Made by a program: the position numbers and the translations under genes | Notes under the pieces: generated by a model | Database searches by the model: none | What the model saw: only the letters and a program-made list of their open reading frames with translations | Told to the model about the DNA's origin: nothing | Shown: one piece after another, positions 42,500 to 51,262 of the stretch | Position numbering within the stretch: position 1 is the first letter of the stretch | Layout of the letters: every line of letters begins with the position of its first letter | Assembly (NCBI GenBank): GCA_034932485.1 | Contig: JAYFOQ010000019.1 | Span: 65,360-129,359 of the forward strand | Length of the DNA stretch: 64,000 nucleotides | Source of the DNA: Gordonibacter sp034932485 | GTDB taxonomy: Bacteria; Actinomycetota; Coriobacteriia; Coriobacteriales; Eggerthellaceae | Direction of reading: 5' to 3'

Positions 42500-43843
42500 C
42501 TATCGCGTTGTGCAGCCACGCTCATCAATAAAGCGCGACGCCTTGTGCTCGGACGATGTTCCTAGCTTGCCCGCATCATACACAATAACCTTCTGCGGAC
42601 GCACGCCTACATGGGCCTTGATAGCCGTCATTGTACGGCTTGCCACTACGTCGTAAGGTTCATCGCTACCAAGCGAGCGCTCCACCGACACCTCATACTT
42701 ACACGTGAAATCCTGCTCGTATACACGGATGGAATACTCCCCCGTAAGACCCTCAAGGCCCCGTACCACATATTCTATGTCGGTCGGGAATACATTTACG
42801 GCACTAACGATGAACATTTCGTCTTTGCGTCCCGTAATGTGAATGCGTGCCAAGGTGCGTCCACACGAACACGTATCAATACTCACCCGACCAATATCTC
42901 CCGTACGGAAGCGAATCATGGGTCGCGCCTTCTTCATAAGCGTGGTGTATACCAGCTCACCGGTTTCGCCGGGAGCTAGTATCTCTCCCGTAACAGGGTC
43001 AACCGTCTCAACAAGAATTTGATCTTCGACAATATGTAAGCCATCCTTTGCCTCACACATGGCAGCGCAGGCTCCGTAAATATCCGACAACCCGTAAAAA
43101 TCTACGACCTTCGCGCCCCACAAATTCTCGATACTCTCGCGCGTTGATGTAACGGAACCTCCAGCTTCACCAGCAACGATAATAGTATGAATACTAAAAT
43201 CAACCTTGGGATCATACCCCTTCTCTTTGGCTATCTCACCCAAATGCCAGGCATATGAAGGAGACGTCCAAATAATCGTAGGCTGGTATTGCTTCAACAC
43301 GAACAATAAACGATCGGACGGCACGGCTCCTACCCATATGGCAAGCGCACCTAAACGTTGGGCACCAATAACATCGGGGCCGCCTACGTACAACGCAAAG
43401 TTGAGTGCATGCACATAGCGATCGCTCGGCCGCATGCCGGCCTGCCAAAACAACCGGGCTTCGGTGTCTTGCCACAGGTCAAAGTCTTCCTGCGTAAAAG
43501 GGCTAACCGTAGGAACACCGGTAGAACCAGACGAGGTAGCCATAAAAATGACTTCTTCTTCGGGTACTGAACACATTTCCCCGAAGAAGCTACCTACGTG
43601 CTGCGTTTCGCGTTCCGTCTTCTTGTCAATAAACGGAAACTTCGACAAATCGTCGAGCGTTTCAATATCATCCGGCGCAACACCCGCCTCATCAAACGCC
43701 CGCTTGTAATACACCGTGTTTTCGTATGCGTAGGCCACCATGTCTCTCAGGCGTTGCAACTGCAGCGCCTCAAGTTCCGGCCGCGGCATGCATTCAATCT
43801 CCGGATCGTAGTACTTCTGATCGTTGGGGATATCCTTCGCCAT
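42500..43843 (-). CDS. Phenylacetate-CoA ligase family enzyme (PaaK-like)
   Basis: A 447-residue adenylate-forming ligase. The ATP loop reads TSSGSTGVPT near 103-112, then DFYGLSDIYG near 245 and FRTGDIGRV near 315, and the C-terminal catalytic GRKDEMFIV region. Family members activate aryl acids such as phenylacetate or indoleacetate as CoA thioesters; anaerobes use them with indolepyruvate or arylpyruvate oxidoreductases. GAGGAG precedes the ATG. The LysR gene is divergent and a LysR effector domain follows in the operon, so expression is probably induced by its aryl acid or CoA product. Confidence 0.88.
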   Translation of the reverse strand: MAKDIPNDQKYYDPEIECMPRPELEALQLQRLRDMVAYAYENTVYYKRAFDEAGVAPDDIETLDDLSKFPFIDKKTERETQHVGSFFGEMCSVPEEEVIFMATSSGSTGVPTVSPFTQEDFDLWQDTEARLFWQAGMRPSDRYVHALNFALYVGGPDVIGAQRLGALAIWVGAVPSDRLLFVLKQYQPTIIWTSPSYAWHLGEIAKEKGYDPKVDFSIHTIIVAGEAGGSVTSTRESIENLWGAKVVDFYGLSDIYGACAAMCEAKDGLHIVEDQILVETVDPVTGEILAPGETGELVYTTLMKKARPMIRFRTGDIGRVSIDTCSCGRTLARIHITGRKDEMFIVSAVNVFPTDIEYVVRGLEGLTGEYSIRVYEQDFTCKYEVSVERSLGSDEPYDVVASRTMTAIKAHVGVRPQKVIVYDAGKLGTSSEHKASRFIDERGCTTR

Positions 43844-43993
43844 GGTTACTCCTCGCTTATCTCGCTCTTTGCTTGCTATTCAAAAAATATCCGCATGGCA
43901 ATTCCGTTACCAGCCACATGAACAGCGTATTGTATGAAACCACGAATACGCGACATAGGCAACCGAAAAGGTAATTCGATGTTTTGATGACAT

Positions 43994-44014
43994 GCTATCT
44001 ACAATAGCGATAGC
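43994..44014. promoter_or_regulatory. LysR-type box in the divergent promoter region
   Basis: GCTATC at 43994-43999 and GATAGC at 44009-44014 are separated by nine bases, the classic ATC-N9-GAT form of LysR binding sites, with TACAAT overlapping. It lies about 50 bases before the LysR gene and 150 before the ligase gene. Confidence 0.7.
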
Positions 44015-44065
44015 CGGGTAGAATGGCTCTTAGAATGTCACCGTTGGCTACAAAAGGACGCACTC

Positions 44066-44992
44066 ATGACTCTCCAGCAGCTTCGTTACCTCATTGCCAT
44101 TGCAGAATATGGCTCCATCAATGCTGCGGCGCAAAACCTCTACGCTTCGCAATCGAACCTCTCAACCGCTATCAAAGAGCTCGAGCAGGAGTTGGGCATT
44201 ACGGTTTTCACACGCAGCAACCGCGGCGTCACCCTCACCAACGACGGCACTGAGTTGTTGGGATACGCGCGCCAGGTAATCGAGCAGGCCGACATGCTTG
44301 AACATCGCTACGCCACCGGCAGCGACACCCACCTGCGTCTAGCGGTTTCTACGCAACACTACGCATTCAGTGTGCAGGCATTCGTGAATGTAATTGAGGC
44401 CTGCGACGGCGAAGAATACGAATTCATTCTTCGCGAGAGTACTACCGCCGAAATTATCGACGATGTGCGCACCTTCCGCAGCGAAGTAGGCATCCTTTAT
44501 ACCGACACCTTCAATCGACGCGTGCTGCAAAAAGCTTTCAATGATGCCGAGGTATCCTACGCTCCTTTGTTCGATGCGCACGTGCATGTCTTTGTTGGAG
44601 AACATCATCCGCTTGCGAGCGCGAAGTTGCTCATACCGGAGGATCTCACCAACTACCCGCGTTATTCTTTTGAGCAAGGAACCACGAATTCGTTTTACTA
44701 TTCAGAAGAGCCTTTAAGCAATCTACCCCACAAGCGCAATATCCGCATTTCCGACCGCGGCACACTTACCAATCTTTTGACCAGCCATAGCGGTTACACC
44801 ATTTCAACCGGCGTGCTTTCAGCTGAAATGCAAACCGGCATTGTAAGTATCCCTCTCGATGTTGATGAGCGCATGCAGGTAGGCTACATTATGCATAGCG
44901 AGCGACGCCCCAACGAGTTGCTACTCCGCTATATCGACGAGCTGCACGCAATTATTAGGGCAAATCCTAGCGTGGAGGCACGGGATAGATAA
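44066..44992 (+). CDS. LysR-family transcriptional regulator
   Basis: A 308-residue LysR. The N-terminal winged helix-turn-helix is clear: TLQQLRYLIAIAEYGSINAAAQNLYASQSNLS in outline, then RGVTLTNDGTELL. Residues ~90-300 are the effector-binding domain. AAAGGA precedes the ATG by eight bases. Divergent from the aryl-CoA ligase operon, whose second gene encodes a free homolog of this effector domain. It probably controls that operon through the GCTATC-N9-GATAGC box. Confidence 0.92.
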   Translation: MTLQQLRYLIAIAEYGSINAAAQNLYASQSNLSTAIKELEQELGITVFTRSNRGVTLTNDGTELLGYARQVIEQADMLEHRYATGSDTHLRLAVSTQHYAFSVQAFVNVIEACDGEEYEFILRESTTAEIIDDVRTFRSEVGILYTDTFNRRVLQKAFNDAEVSYAPLFDAHVHVFVGEHHPLASAKLLIPEDLTNYPRYSFEQGTTNSFYYSEEPLSNLPHKRNIRISDRGTLTNLLTSHSGYTISTGVLSAEMQTGIVSIPLDVDERMQVGYIMHSERRPNELLLRYIDELHAIIRANPSVEARDR

Positions 44993-45061
44993 AGCCAGCT
45001 CCGTAATCAATTTCCCAAGCAAAACGCTTGCGCACTCCACGCATTGTTCGAAACCTCTTAT

Positions 45062-45099
45062 GTAAGTAAGCCCGGGGAATTGTCTCCGGGCTTACTTAC
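45062..45099. terminator. Terminator between LysR and guaB
   Basis: A perfect 14-bp stem (GTAAGTAAGCCCGG with CCGGGCTTACTTAC) and 10-base loop lie between convergent genes, followed on the forward strand by AT-rich sequence with TTTTATT. Confidence 0.85.
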
Positions 45100-45153
45100 A
45101 TACTATCTATTTTATTGAGCATTGCCCTACCTAGAGAGCCGACAAAACATGCT

Positions 45154-46674
45154 TTAGTGAATAGCTCCGCTCACGTAAGGTGTCTTGTCCTTTAACAGCA
45201 CGTCGTGTGCACCACCTTCAACGATGGAGGTGGACGACACCACGGTCAACTTCGCCTTTTCCTGCAGCTCGGGGATAGTGATGGCACCACAGTTGCACAT
45301 GGTAGACTTCACCTTAGAAAGCGTCAGGGCCACGTTATCCTTCAGCGCACCAGCGTAGGGGACGTAGCTGTCCACACCTTCCTCGAACGACATGCCCTTC
45401 TTGTCGCCACCTAGGTCATAACGCTGCCAGTTACGTGCACGAGCACTTCCCTCGCCCCAGTATTCTTTCATGTAGGAGCCGTTCACATTCACCTTGTTGG
45501 TAGGGCTTTCGTCAAAGCGGGCGAAGTAGCGACCCAGCATGACAAAATCGGCACCCATGGCCAAAGCCAGCGTTAAATGATGGTCGTATACAATGCCACC
45601 GTCAGAGCAAAGGGGAATGTAAACACCCGTCTCCTCAAAGTACTCATCACGCGCACGCGCCACCTCGATAGTGGCCGTAGCCTGACCGCGGCCGATGCCC
45701 TTCTGCTCGCGCGTAATGCAGATGGAGCCGCCGCCTATGCCAATTTTGATGAAGTCGGCACCTGCATCAGCCAAAAAGCGGAAGCCTTCCGCATCGACCA
45801 CGTTGCCCGCGCCCACCTTTACCGTGTCGCCATAGTGCTCGCGTACCCACTCCAACGTGAACTTCTGCCAGTCGGAATAGCCCTCAGAACTGTCGATGCA
45901 CAGCACATCGGCACCAGCCTCCACCAGCGCCGGCACACGCTCGGCATAATCGCGCGTGTTGATGCCCGCACCCACCTGATAGCGTTTATGGGAGTCCAGC
46001 ATCTCATTGGGATTCGATTTGTGAGAGTCGTAGTCCTTACGAAATACCATATACACCAAGCAGTCTTCGTCATTCACGATAGGAAGCGAATTCAACTTGT
46101 TGTCCCAGATAATATCGTTGGCAACTTTTAGGCTGGTGTCCATAGGCGCCACAATCATGCTCTCTCGCGGCGTCATGAAGTCGGCTACCTTCTCGTCCAT
46201 CGACATACGAGACAGACGATAATCGCGACCGGTAACAATACCCAACAGCTTGCCATGAGCCGAGCCGTCATGCGTAACGGGCATGGTGGAATGACCGTGT
46301 TCTTCCTTCATGGCCACAACATCGGCTAAGGTCATTTCGGGAGAGAGATTTGCGTCACTAGTAACAAAGCCAGCCTTATAATCCTTCACACGAGCAACCA
46401 TAGCCGCTTGATTCTCGATGGTCTGCGATCCGAAAACAAACGACATACCACCCTCGGTAGCCAACGCAATAGCCATGCCGTCATCAGACACCGATTGCAT
46501 GATGGCGGATACCATGGGAATATTCAGGGAAACAGCAGGCTCTTCACCGCGACGGAACTTCACCAGCGGCGTCTTTAGGCTCACCTCAGCAGGAGTACAC
46601 TCGGCAGATGAATAACCGGGAACGAGTAGGTACTCGTTGAATGTGCGGGACGGCTCATCGAAATAGAATGCCAT
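45154..46674 (-). CDS. guaB: IMP dehydrogenase
   Basis: A 506-residue IMPDH, which oxidises IMP to XMP in guanine synthesis. GAAGGAG precedes the ATG at 46674, and the first residues MAFYFDEPSRTFNEYLLVPGYS match the family. Two CBS domains lie between about 95 and 215. The catalytic loop is GGGSICITREQKGIGRGQ with Cys near 318. SDGGIVYDHH, the later flap region and the C-terminal GAITIPELQEKA are present. It belongs to the longer-loop form also seen in some Firmicutes. Single gene. Confidence 0.93.
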   Translation of the reverse strand: MAFYFDEPSRTFNEYLLVPGYSSAECTPAEVSLKTPLVKFRRGEEPAVSLNIPMVSAIMQSVSDDGMAIALATEGGMSFVFGSQTIENQAAMVARVKDYKAGFVTSDANLSPEMTLADVVAMKEEHGHSTMPVTHDGSAHGKLLGIVTGRDYRLSRMSMDEKVADFMTPRESMIVAPMDTSLKVANDIIWDNKLNSLPIVNDEDCLVYMVFRKDYDSHKSNPNEMLDSHKRYQVGAGINTRDYAERVPALVEAGADVLCIDSSEGYSDWQKFTLEWVREHYGDTVKVGAGNVVDAEGFRFLADAGADFIKIGIGGGSICITREQKGIGRGQATATIEVARARDEYFEETGVYIPLCSDGGIVYDHHLTLALAMGADFVMLGRYFARFDESPTNKVNVNGSYMKEYWGEGSARARNWQRYDLGGDKKGMSFEEGVDSYVPYAGALKDNVALTLSKVKSTMCNCGAITIPELQEKAKLTVVSSTSIVEGGAHDVLLKDKTPYVSGAIH

Positions 46675-46741
46675 GTGCGAGACTCCTTCATCATTATCTG
46701 CGACCACCGCCGGCAAAGCGGCGTTTCGTTACGTGATCGCT

Positions 46742-46747
46742 ATTATA
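46742..46747 (-). promoter_or_regulatory. -10 box of guaB
   Basis: Consensus TATAAT on the reverse strand, 70 bases before the guaB start codon. A tandem repeat of AGAGTTGATTC (46825-46835, 46838-46848) lies about 80 bases further upstream. Confidence 0.4.
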
Positions 46748-46954
46748 GCTAGGGGAACCCATTCACGCGAGAGAACCTGCGGAAATGAAGAAATAATCGC
46801 AGGGCATACGTAACTACGCCCGGCAGAGTTGATTCGAAGAGTTGATTCTTATCTCCCAAGAGACCGCCAACTTGAACATACTGGTTAATGCGCACGCAAT
46901 GAAGGTGCAGTACAATCAATCCCGCAACAGAAAAAGCGAAGGAGCATTCCACCC

Positions 46955-47746
46955 ATGGCCGTCATTGATATGCATGCCCACATTTATCCTGACAAAATCG
47001 CAGAGCGTGCCGTCGACGCTGTTGGCGATTTTTACTTGGTAGGCATGTACGGTCAGGGTACGTCCGCCCATCTACTCTCCTCGCAGCAGCGCTCACCTAT
47101 CACGCATTTTGTGGTGCACTCGGTAGCCACAAAACCAAGTGGCGTTGCCACTATCAACAACTTCATTGCCCAGCAATGTGAGCAGCATCCCGAATTTATC
47201 GGATTCATGGCTATGCACCAAGATCTAGAAAATCCCGAGGCTGAAATAGAACGCGCACTAAGCCTGGGACTATGCGGCATGAAGCTACATCCCGATACGC
47301 AAAAAGTGGACATGGACGACCCACGACTCATGAATATCTATGAAATTATCGCCGGGCGTCTACCGCTCATTGTTCACACCGGCGACTACCGCACCGACTT
47401 CTCACACCCGCGTCGTCTCAAGAACATCCTGCACACCTTCCCTAATCTCGTAGTCGATGCAGCCCACTTCGGCGGCTGGTCGATTCAAGAAATCGGCTAC
47501 GACCTACTCCACGACGAAAATGTATTCATCGATGTATCCAGCTCGATGATGTATCTGGGAAACCGACGTGCAAAAGAGCTGGTGAACCTCTGGGGAACCG
47601 AACGCGTTATGTTCGGATCAGACTTCCCCATGTGGGATCCTGTACATGAATACGATACGTTTACCTCACTCGGATTCAGTGATGATCAGCTGGAGGACAT
47701 GCTCTGGCACAACGCCGAGCGCTTCACGGGCGTAAAGGTTTCTTAG
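46955..47746 (+). CDS. Amidohydrolase family protein (amidohydrolase 2)
   Basis: A 263-residue TIM-barrel metal hydrolase. Metal ligands read as DMHAHIYP near 5-12, LPLIVHTGDY near 136, DAAHFGGW near 168 and SDFPMWDP near 226. This set fits the decarboxylase/hydrolase amidohydrolase-2 group, which includes gamma-resorcylate and aminocarboxymuconate-semialdehyde decarboxylases. Substrate unknown. AGGAG lies 11 bases before the ATG. Confidence 0.85.
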   Translation: MAVIDMHAHIYPDKIAERAVDAVGDFYLVGMYGQGTSAHLLSSQQRSPITHFVVHSVATKPSGVATINNFIAQQCEQHPEFIGFMAMHQDLENPEAEIERALSLGLCGMKLHPDTQKVDMDDPRLMNIYEIIAGRLPLIVHTGDYRTDFSHPRRLKNILHTFPNLVVDAAHFGGWSIQEIGYDLLHDENVFIDVSSSMMYLGNRRAKELVNLWGTERVMFGSDFPMWDPVHEYDTFTSLGFSDDQLEDMLWHNAERFTGVKVS

Positions 47747-47857
47747 CCCTTCCCCCGCGCCACAAAAGAAGGGGACTATCAGACAAAAAGGGAACCGACG
47801 CAGTTGCCTCGATTCCCCTCAGCCTCAAACACTTTTGTCTCGCAGGCCACAAGCCTG

Positions 47858-49183
47858 TTACTTACTGTCTTGCTCGTCCTTTGCTGCATGCTCAACTATC
47901 ACACGAATTTTGTCGATGCGATGGCGATCCATATCAAGCACGGTAAACGTAGCTTTGTCGCCCTCATCCTCCACGGCCACCGTGTCGCCCTCGTTGGGAA
48001 TACGATCAAAGAGCGACAGCAACAAGCCGCCCGCGGTTTCACACTCTTCAGCCTCGGCGGGTTTAAAGCCAATAAGTTCTTCCACCTCGTCTACCGGCAT
48101 CGAGCCATCAACCAGTAGGCTACCATCCTCCAACTCAACCACACCATGATCTTCGCCATGACGATACTCGTCGTCAATGCGGCCAACAATCTGCTCCATA
48201 ATGTCACTCATGGTAACGATGCCCGACGTGCCACCATGCTCGTCGATAACCACGGCAATTTTCGTGCGCTTCTCTTGTAGCACCTGCAACAACTTGGCAA
48301 TAGCGATACCTTCAGGAACGGCCTGAATCGTACGAATACGCAAATCGTCCATCGTGCTTTCTGCCGGCATGGTGTAAAGATCTTTTACATGCACAAATCC
48401 GACGATGCGATCTTTGCTACCACGACAAACCGGATAACGTGTGTACTTGTACTGGCGAATAAGTTCCATGTTCTCTTCAAGCGGATCTTCCAAATCCAAA
48501 CAAATCACGTCAGTACGCGGCGTCATAATAGCCTCTGCGTCTTTATCGCCTAGGTCAAAAATGTTGTCTACGTACTCATTTTGCTCAGGGTCGATCAAAC
48601 CACTTTCGGTACTTTCGTCAATGAGCAGCTTAATCTCCTCATCGGTGTACACCTCGTGTTCATTTGCAACATCGTGGCCTAACAACTTCATTACACCGTT
48701 CGTAATGGAGTTAAACAACCACATGACAGGATACGTAATGCGGTAAAACCACACCAGTGGTGTAGCGGTGAACAGAGCCCAGCGTTCCGTAGAAAAGATA
48801 GCCAACGACTTGGGAATAAGTTCTCCCACCACAATATGTAACGCAGTAATAATGATGAAGCCAACCGCTATAGCAATAGCATGAATAACCGCCTCCGGCA
48901 AACCGAGAGCCGAAAGCAAAGGCGAAATAAGAGCAGACACGGCCGGCTCACCCAGCCAGCCTAACGCAAGGGAAGCCAGCGTAATTCCCAACTGACACGC
49001 GGACAAATAGGCATTCACGTTTTCGGCAACGAGTTTGGTGTACTGAGCACCCGAACGTCCCTCATCGACGAGAATCTCTACCTGAGATTTACGAATTCGC
49101 ACCAAGGCAAATTCAGCAACAACAAAAAACGCATTCATAAGCAGGAAGAACAGGACAAGCACAAGGCTTAACGCAACGGGCAT
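47858..49183 (-). CDS. CNNM/CorC-type transporter protein with CBS domains
   Basis: A 441-residue protein of the HlyC/CorC family from the ATG at 49183, chosen for AAGGAG about ten bases upstream. DUF21 (CNNM) with three or four helices fills residues ~1-190 (NAFFVVAEFALVRIRKS). A CBS pair covers about 205-325 (MTPRTDVICLD, VVIDEHGGTSGIVT) and a CorC/HlyC accessory domain about 340-425. Family members export or sense Mg2+ and Co2+; the old name haemolysin is misleading. A perfect 12-bp inverted repeat lies just upstream. Confidence 0.9.
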   Translation of the reverse strand: MPVALSLVLVLFFLLMNAFFVVAEFALVRIRKSQVEILVDEGRSGAQYTKLVAENVNAYLSACQLGITLASLALGWLGEPAVSALISPLLSALGLPEAVIHAIAIAVGFIIITALHIVVGELIPKSLAIFSTERWALFTATPLVWFYRITYPVMWLFNSITNGVMKLLGHDVANEHEVYTDEEIKLLIDESTESGLIDPEQNEYVDNIFDLGDKDAEAIMTPRTDVICLDLEDPLEENMELIRQYKYTRYPVCRGSKDRIVGFVHVKDLYTMPAESTMDDLRIRTIQAVPEGIAIAKLLQVLQEKRTKIAVVIDEHGGTSGIVTMSDIMEQIVGRIDDEYRHGEDHGVVELEDGSLLVDGSMPVDEVEELIGFKPAEAEECETAGGLLLSLFDRIPNEGDTVAVEDEGDKATFTVLDMDRHRIDKIRVIVEHAAKDEQDSK

Positions 49184-49213
49184 TAAAGCTGGTCTCCTTA
49201 GGTTTTGTGGCCA

Positions 49214-49254
49214 CTGTATTGCCGGATGGCTTCCTGAACCGCCCGGCAATACAG
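49214..49254. repeat. Inverted repeat upstream of the CNNM gene
   Basis: CTGTATTGCCGG at 49214-49225 and CCGGCAATACAG at 49243-49254 match perfectly around 17 bases, about 30 bases before the start codon. It would fold in the mRNA leader and might control expression, perhaps with metal. I see no known Mg2+ riboswitch. The rest of 49255-49482 holds nothing I recognise. Confidence 0.55.
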
Positions 49255-49482
49255 CAGGTTTACTCTGTCCTGGTTATTTGTACCATCCTGTAGGTTTTTC
49301 TGCGTGAAAAAATACTCTTTATACAGAAGTTGGTGCAAGTTGGCACCTTTGCGACACCTTACAACCAACCGCGGACCCGGAGAGCACACCCTCCGACTTC
49401 ACTACCCCATCGCGCACAATGCGCTGTTCCAGCAATTCCACGCTTAAGCCTCCGTCGTCCGTCCCATCCAAACCAAACAAAA

Positions 49483-49509
49483 CGCGGCGGCTCTTGAAAG
49501 CCCGCCGCG
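49483..49509 (-). terminator. Terminator of the antiporter gene
   Basis: CGCGGCGG pairs with CCGCCGCG around an 11-base loop, followed on the reverse strand by TTTTGTTTGG. It begins about 57 bases after the stop. Confidence 0.85.
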
Positions 49510-49566
49510 CGCAATGCGTTGCCGAACAGTGCAAAGGATGAACGGAGATAGGGAAACAAGGAACGG

Positions 49567-51129
49567 CTAGATAACAACCTGTCCGCTTAGCAGAAGGAAC
49601 AAAGATACCGCAGCAGCCACCAAAATAACGATAACCACTATTTTGTCTACCATGCTTGTTAAATACGGTTCGCCACGTTCCTTTTTCCCTTTAACGTACA
49701 TAAGAATACCCGGCGCGTATAGTAAAGACATCAAAGTGAGACCCACCGATCCTGAGGCCCACGCTAGAAAGAAGCTATACACCACGCCGAAGATACCAAA
49801 GATGCGCCACAGCGCGATGTTGCCGCCAATCTTACCCCTGAACGCACCCGGTTCGGTAAACGTAAGCTTGGCAAAATATGCTGCCGAAAGCAGGTAGGGA
49901 AGCAAAATCATGCCAGCCGAAAGCGTGTAAAAAAACTGGTACGAACTGTCAGAGAACAACATGGCTATAAGGAACATCTCAATAATAATATTGGTAACAG
50001 CAAGCGTAACGATGGGAGCACCCTTTTTATTGGTTTTGGCAAATGCCTTAATAAATACACCTTGTTCGGCCGCCTCATAGGGCGATTCACTGGAAAGCAC
50101 GGTATAGCCCAGCATAGCCCCCACCAGCGAAAGCACGACACCACCGTTAATAAGGATGGCACCCCACTGCCCTACAGCCACCTCCATAACACCCGCCAAC
50201 GCCGGATTTTCCAGTTCGGCTAATTGAGAAAGCGGCATTACCCCCATGGACAGCACGCTTACCAATAAGTAAATGGTTAGCACACACACAAACGCGATGA
50301 TAGTTGCCTTGCCAACATCCTTGCTGTGCTTGGCACGTCCCGAAATGGCCACAGCGCCCTCAATACCCACGAACACCCAAATGGTAATCATCATGGTACT
50401 GCTCACCTGGTCAAAGAAAGGCAAACTCGGATTGGCGCCCATGGTAAGGTTTGCCATAAAAATACCTAGGTCAAACTTCTGCAAAAAAATGATGGCAATA
50501 ATGGCCACGAAGATTGGCACAATCTTACTGATGGTAATGATGGCATTTACCCCAGTAACTTCTTTAACTCCACGAGAAACAAGGAACACATAAAACCAAA
50601 TAAGACAACTTGCGCCAATAACTGATGCCAAGTTAGTGCCGCCGCCAAAAATAGGGAAGAAATATGCCAGAGCCCCAAACAGCAGCGCCGAAAAACTCAC
50701 CGTACACAAAAGCGCGCTAATCCAATAACCCCACGCACTATTGAATCCCAAGAAATCGCCGAATCCGGTGCTGGCATAGCTATAGATGCCGCCTTTAAGA
50801 TCGGGCTTAACACGTGAGAGTGCAAAGAACGTCATAACGAGGCACAAAACGCCGATGCCGGAAATACCCCACGCCGTAAGGATGGCGGCACCGCTGGCAC
50901 CACCCGCCGCCTGGTCTCCAGCAAGCGTAAACACACCACCACCAATAATGAGCGTAATAACCGTGGTCACTAGGCGGAAGATGCCCAAGCCTCCCTGGGG
51001 CTGCGGAATACCCGATAGGCCGTCGACGTTCGTGCCGACCGAAAGATCATGCTCTATAGTTGCCGCTGAGGCGATGGAGGCCGAAGCCTGCGTCGTCGAA
51101 GTGGATTGGTGCGATGTGGAAGCACTCAT
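49567..51129 (-). CDS. APC-family basic amino-acid antiporter (arginine/ornithine type)
   Basis: A 520-residue permease with about 13-14 helices from the ATG at 51129. A polar N-terminus precedes the first helix with IGGGVFTLAGDQAAGGASG, the substrate-binding glycine motif of APC transporters. KGGIYSYASTGFGDFLGF and the FVGIEGAVAISGRAKHSKDVGKAT segment match the basic amino-acid/polyamine antiporter group (ArcD, YdgI). In an asaccharolytic anaerobe, arginine/ornithine exchange feeding the deiminase pathway is plausible, but no arc genes adjoin it. Own terminator. Confidence 0.85.
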   Translation of the reverse strand: MSASTSHQSTSTTQASASIASAATIEHDLSVGTNVDGLSGIPQPQGGLGIFRLVTTVITLIIGGGVFTLAGDQAAGGASGAAILTAWGISGIGVLCLVMTFFALSRVKPDLKGGIYSYASTGFGDFLGFNSAWGYWISALLCTVSFSALLFGALAYFFPIFGGGTNLASVIGASCLIWFYVFLVSRGVKEVTGVNAIITISKIVPIFVAIIAIIFLQKFDLGIFMANLTMGANPSLPFFDQVSSTMMITIWVFVGIEGAVAISGRAKHSKDVGKATIIAFVCVLTIYLLVSVLSMGVMPLSQLAELENPALAGVMEVAVGQWGAILINGGVVLSLVGAMLGYTVLSSESPYEAAEQGVFIKAFAKTNKKGAPIVTLAVTNIIIEMFLIAMLFSDSSYQFFYTLSAGMILLPYLLSAAYFAKLTFTEPGAFRGKIGGNIALWRIFGIFGVVYSFFLAWASGSVGLTLMSLLYAPGILMYVKGKKERGEPYLTSMVDKIVVIVILVAAAVSLFLLLSGQVVI

Positions 51130-51262
51130 GGTTTCACCGTTCCTCGCCGGGTTGACCGCTCCATAATACCCCACCGAGACCGTTGGACCTGCTTCTTTTC
51201 AGGATGTTTCGATTCTGATTCTTAACACCCCCTACCGGGGCGACTTAAACGACGTAGCTACG

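Noticed and set aside
46825..46848. Tandem AGAGTTGATTC repeat, also resembling a stretch near 6915
   Set aside because: A shared 13-mer at two places in 64 kb is expected by chance, and no functional link is visible; kept only as a note at the guaB promoter.
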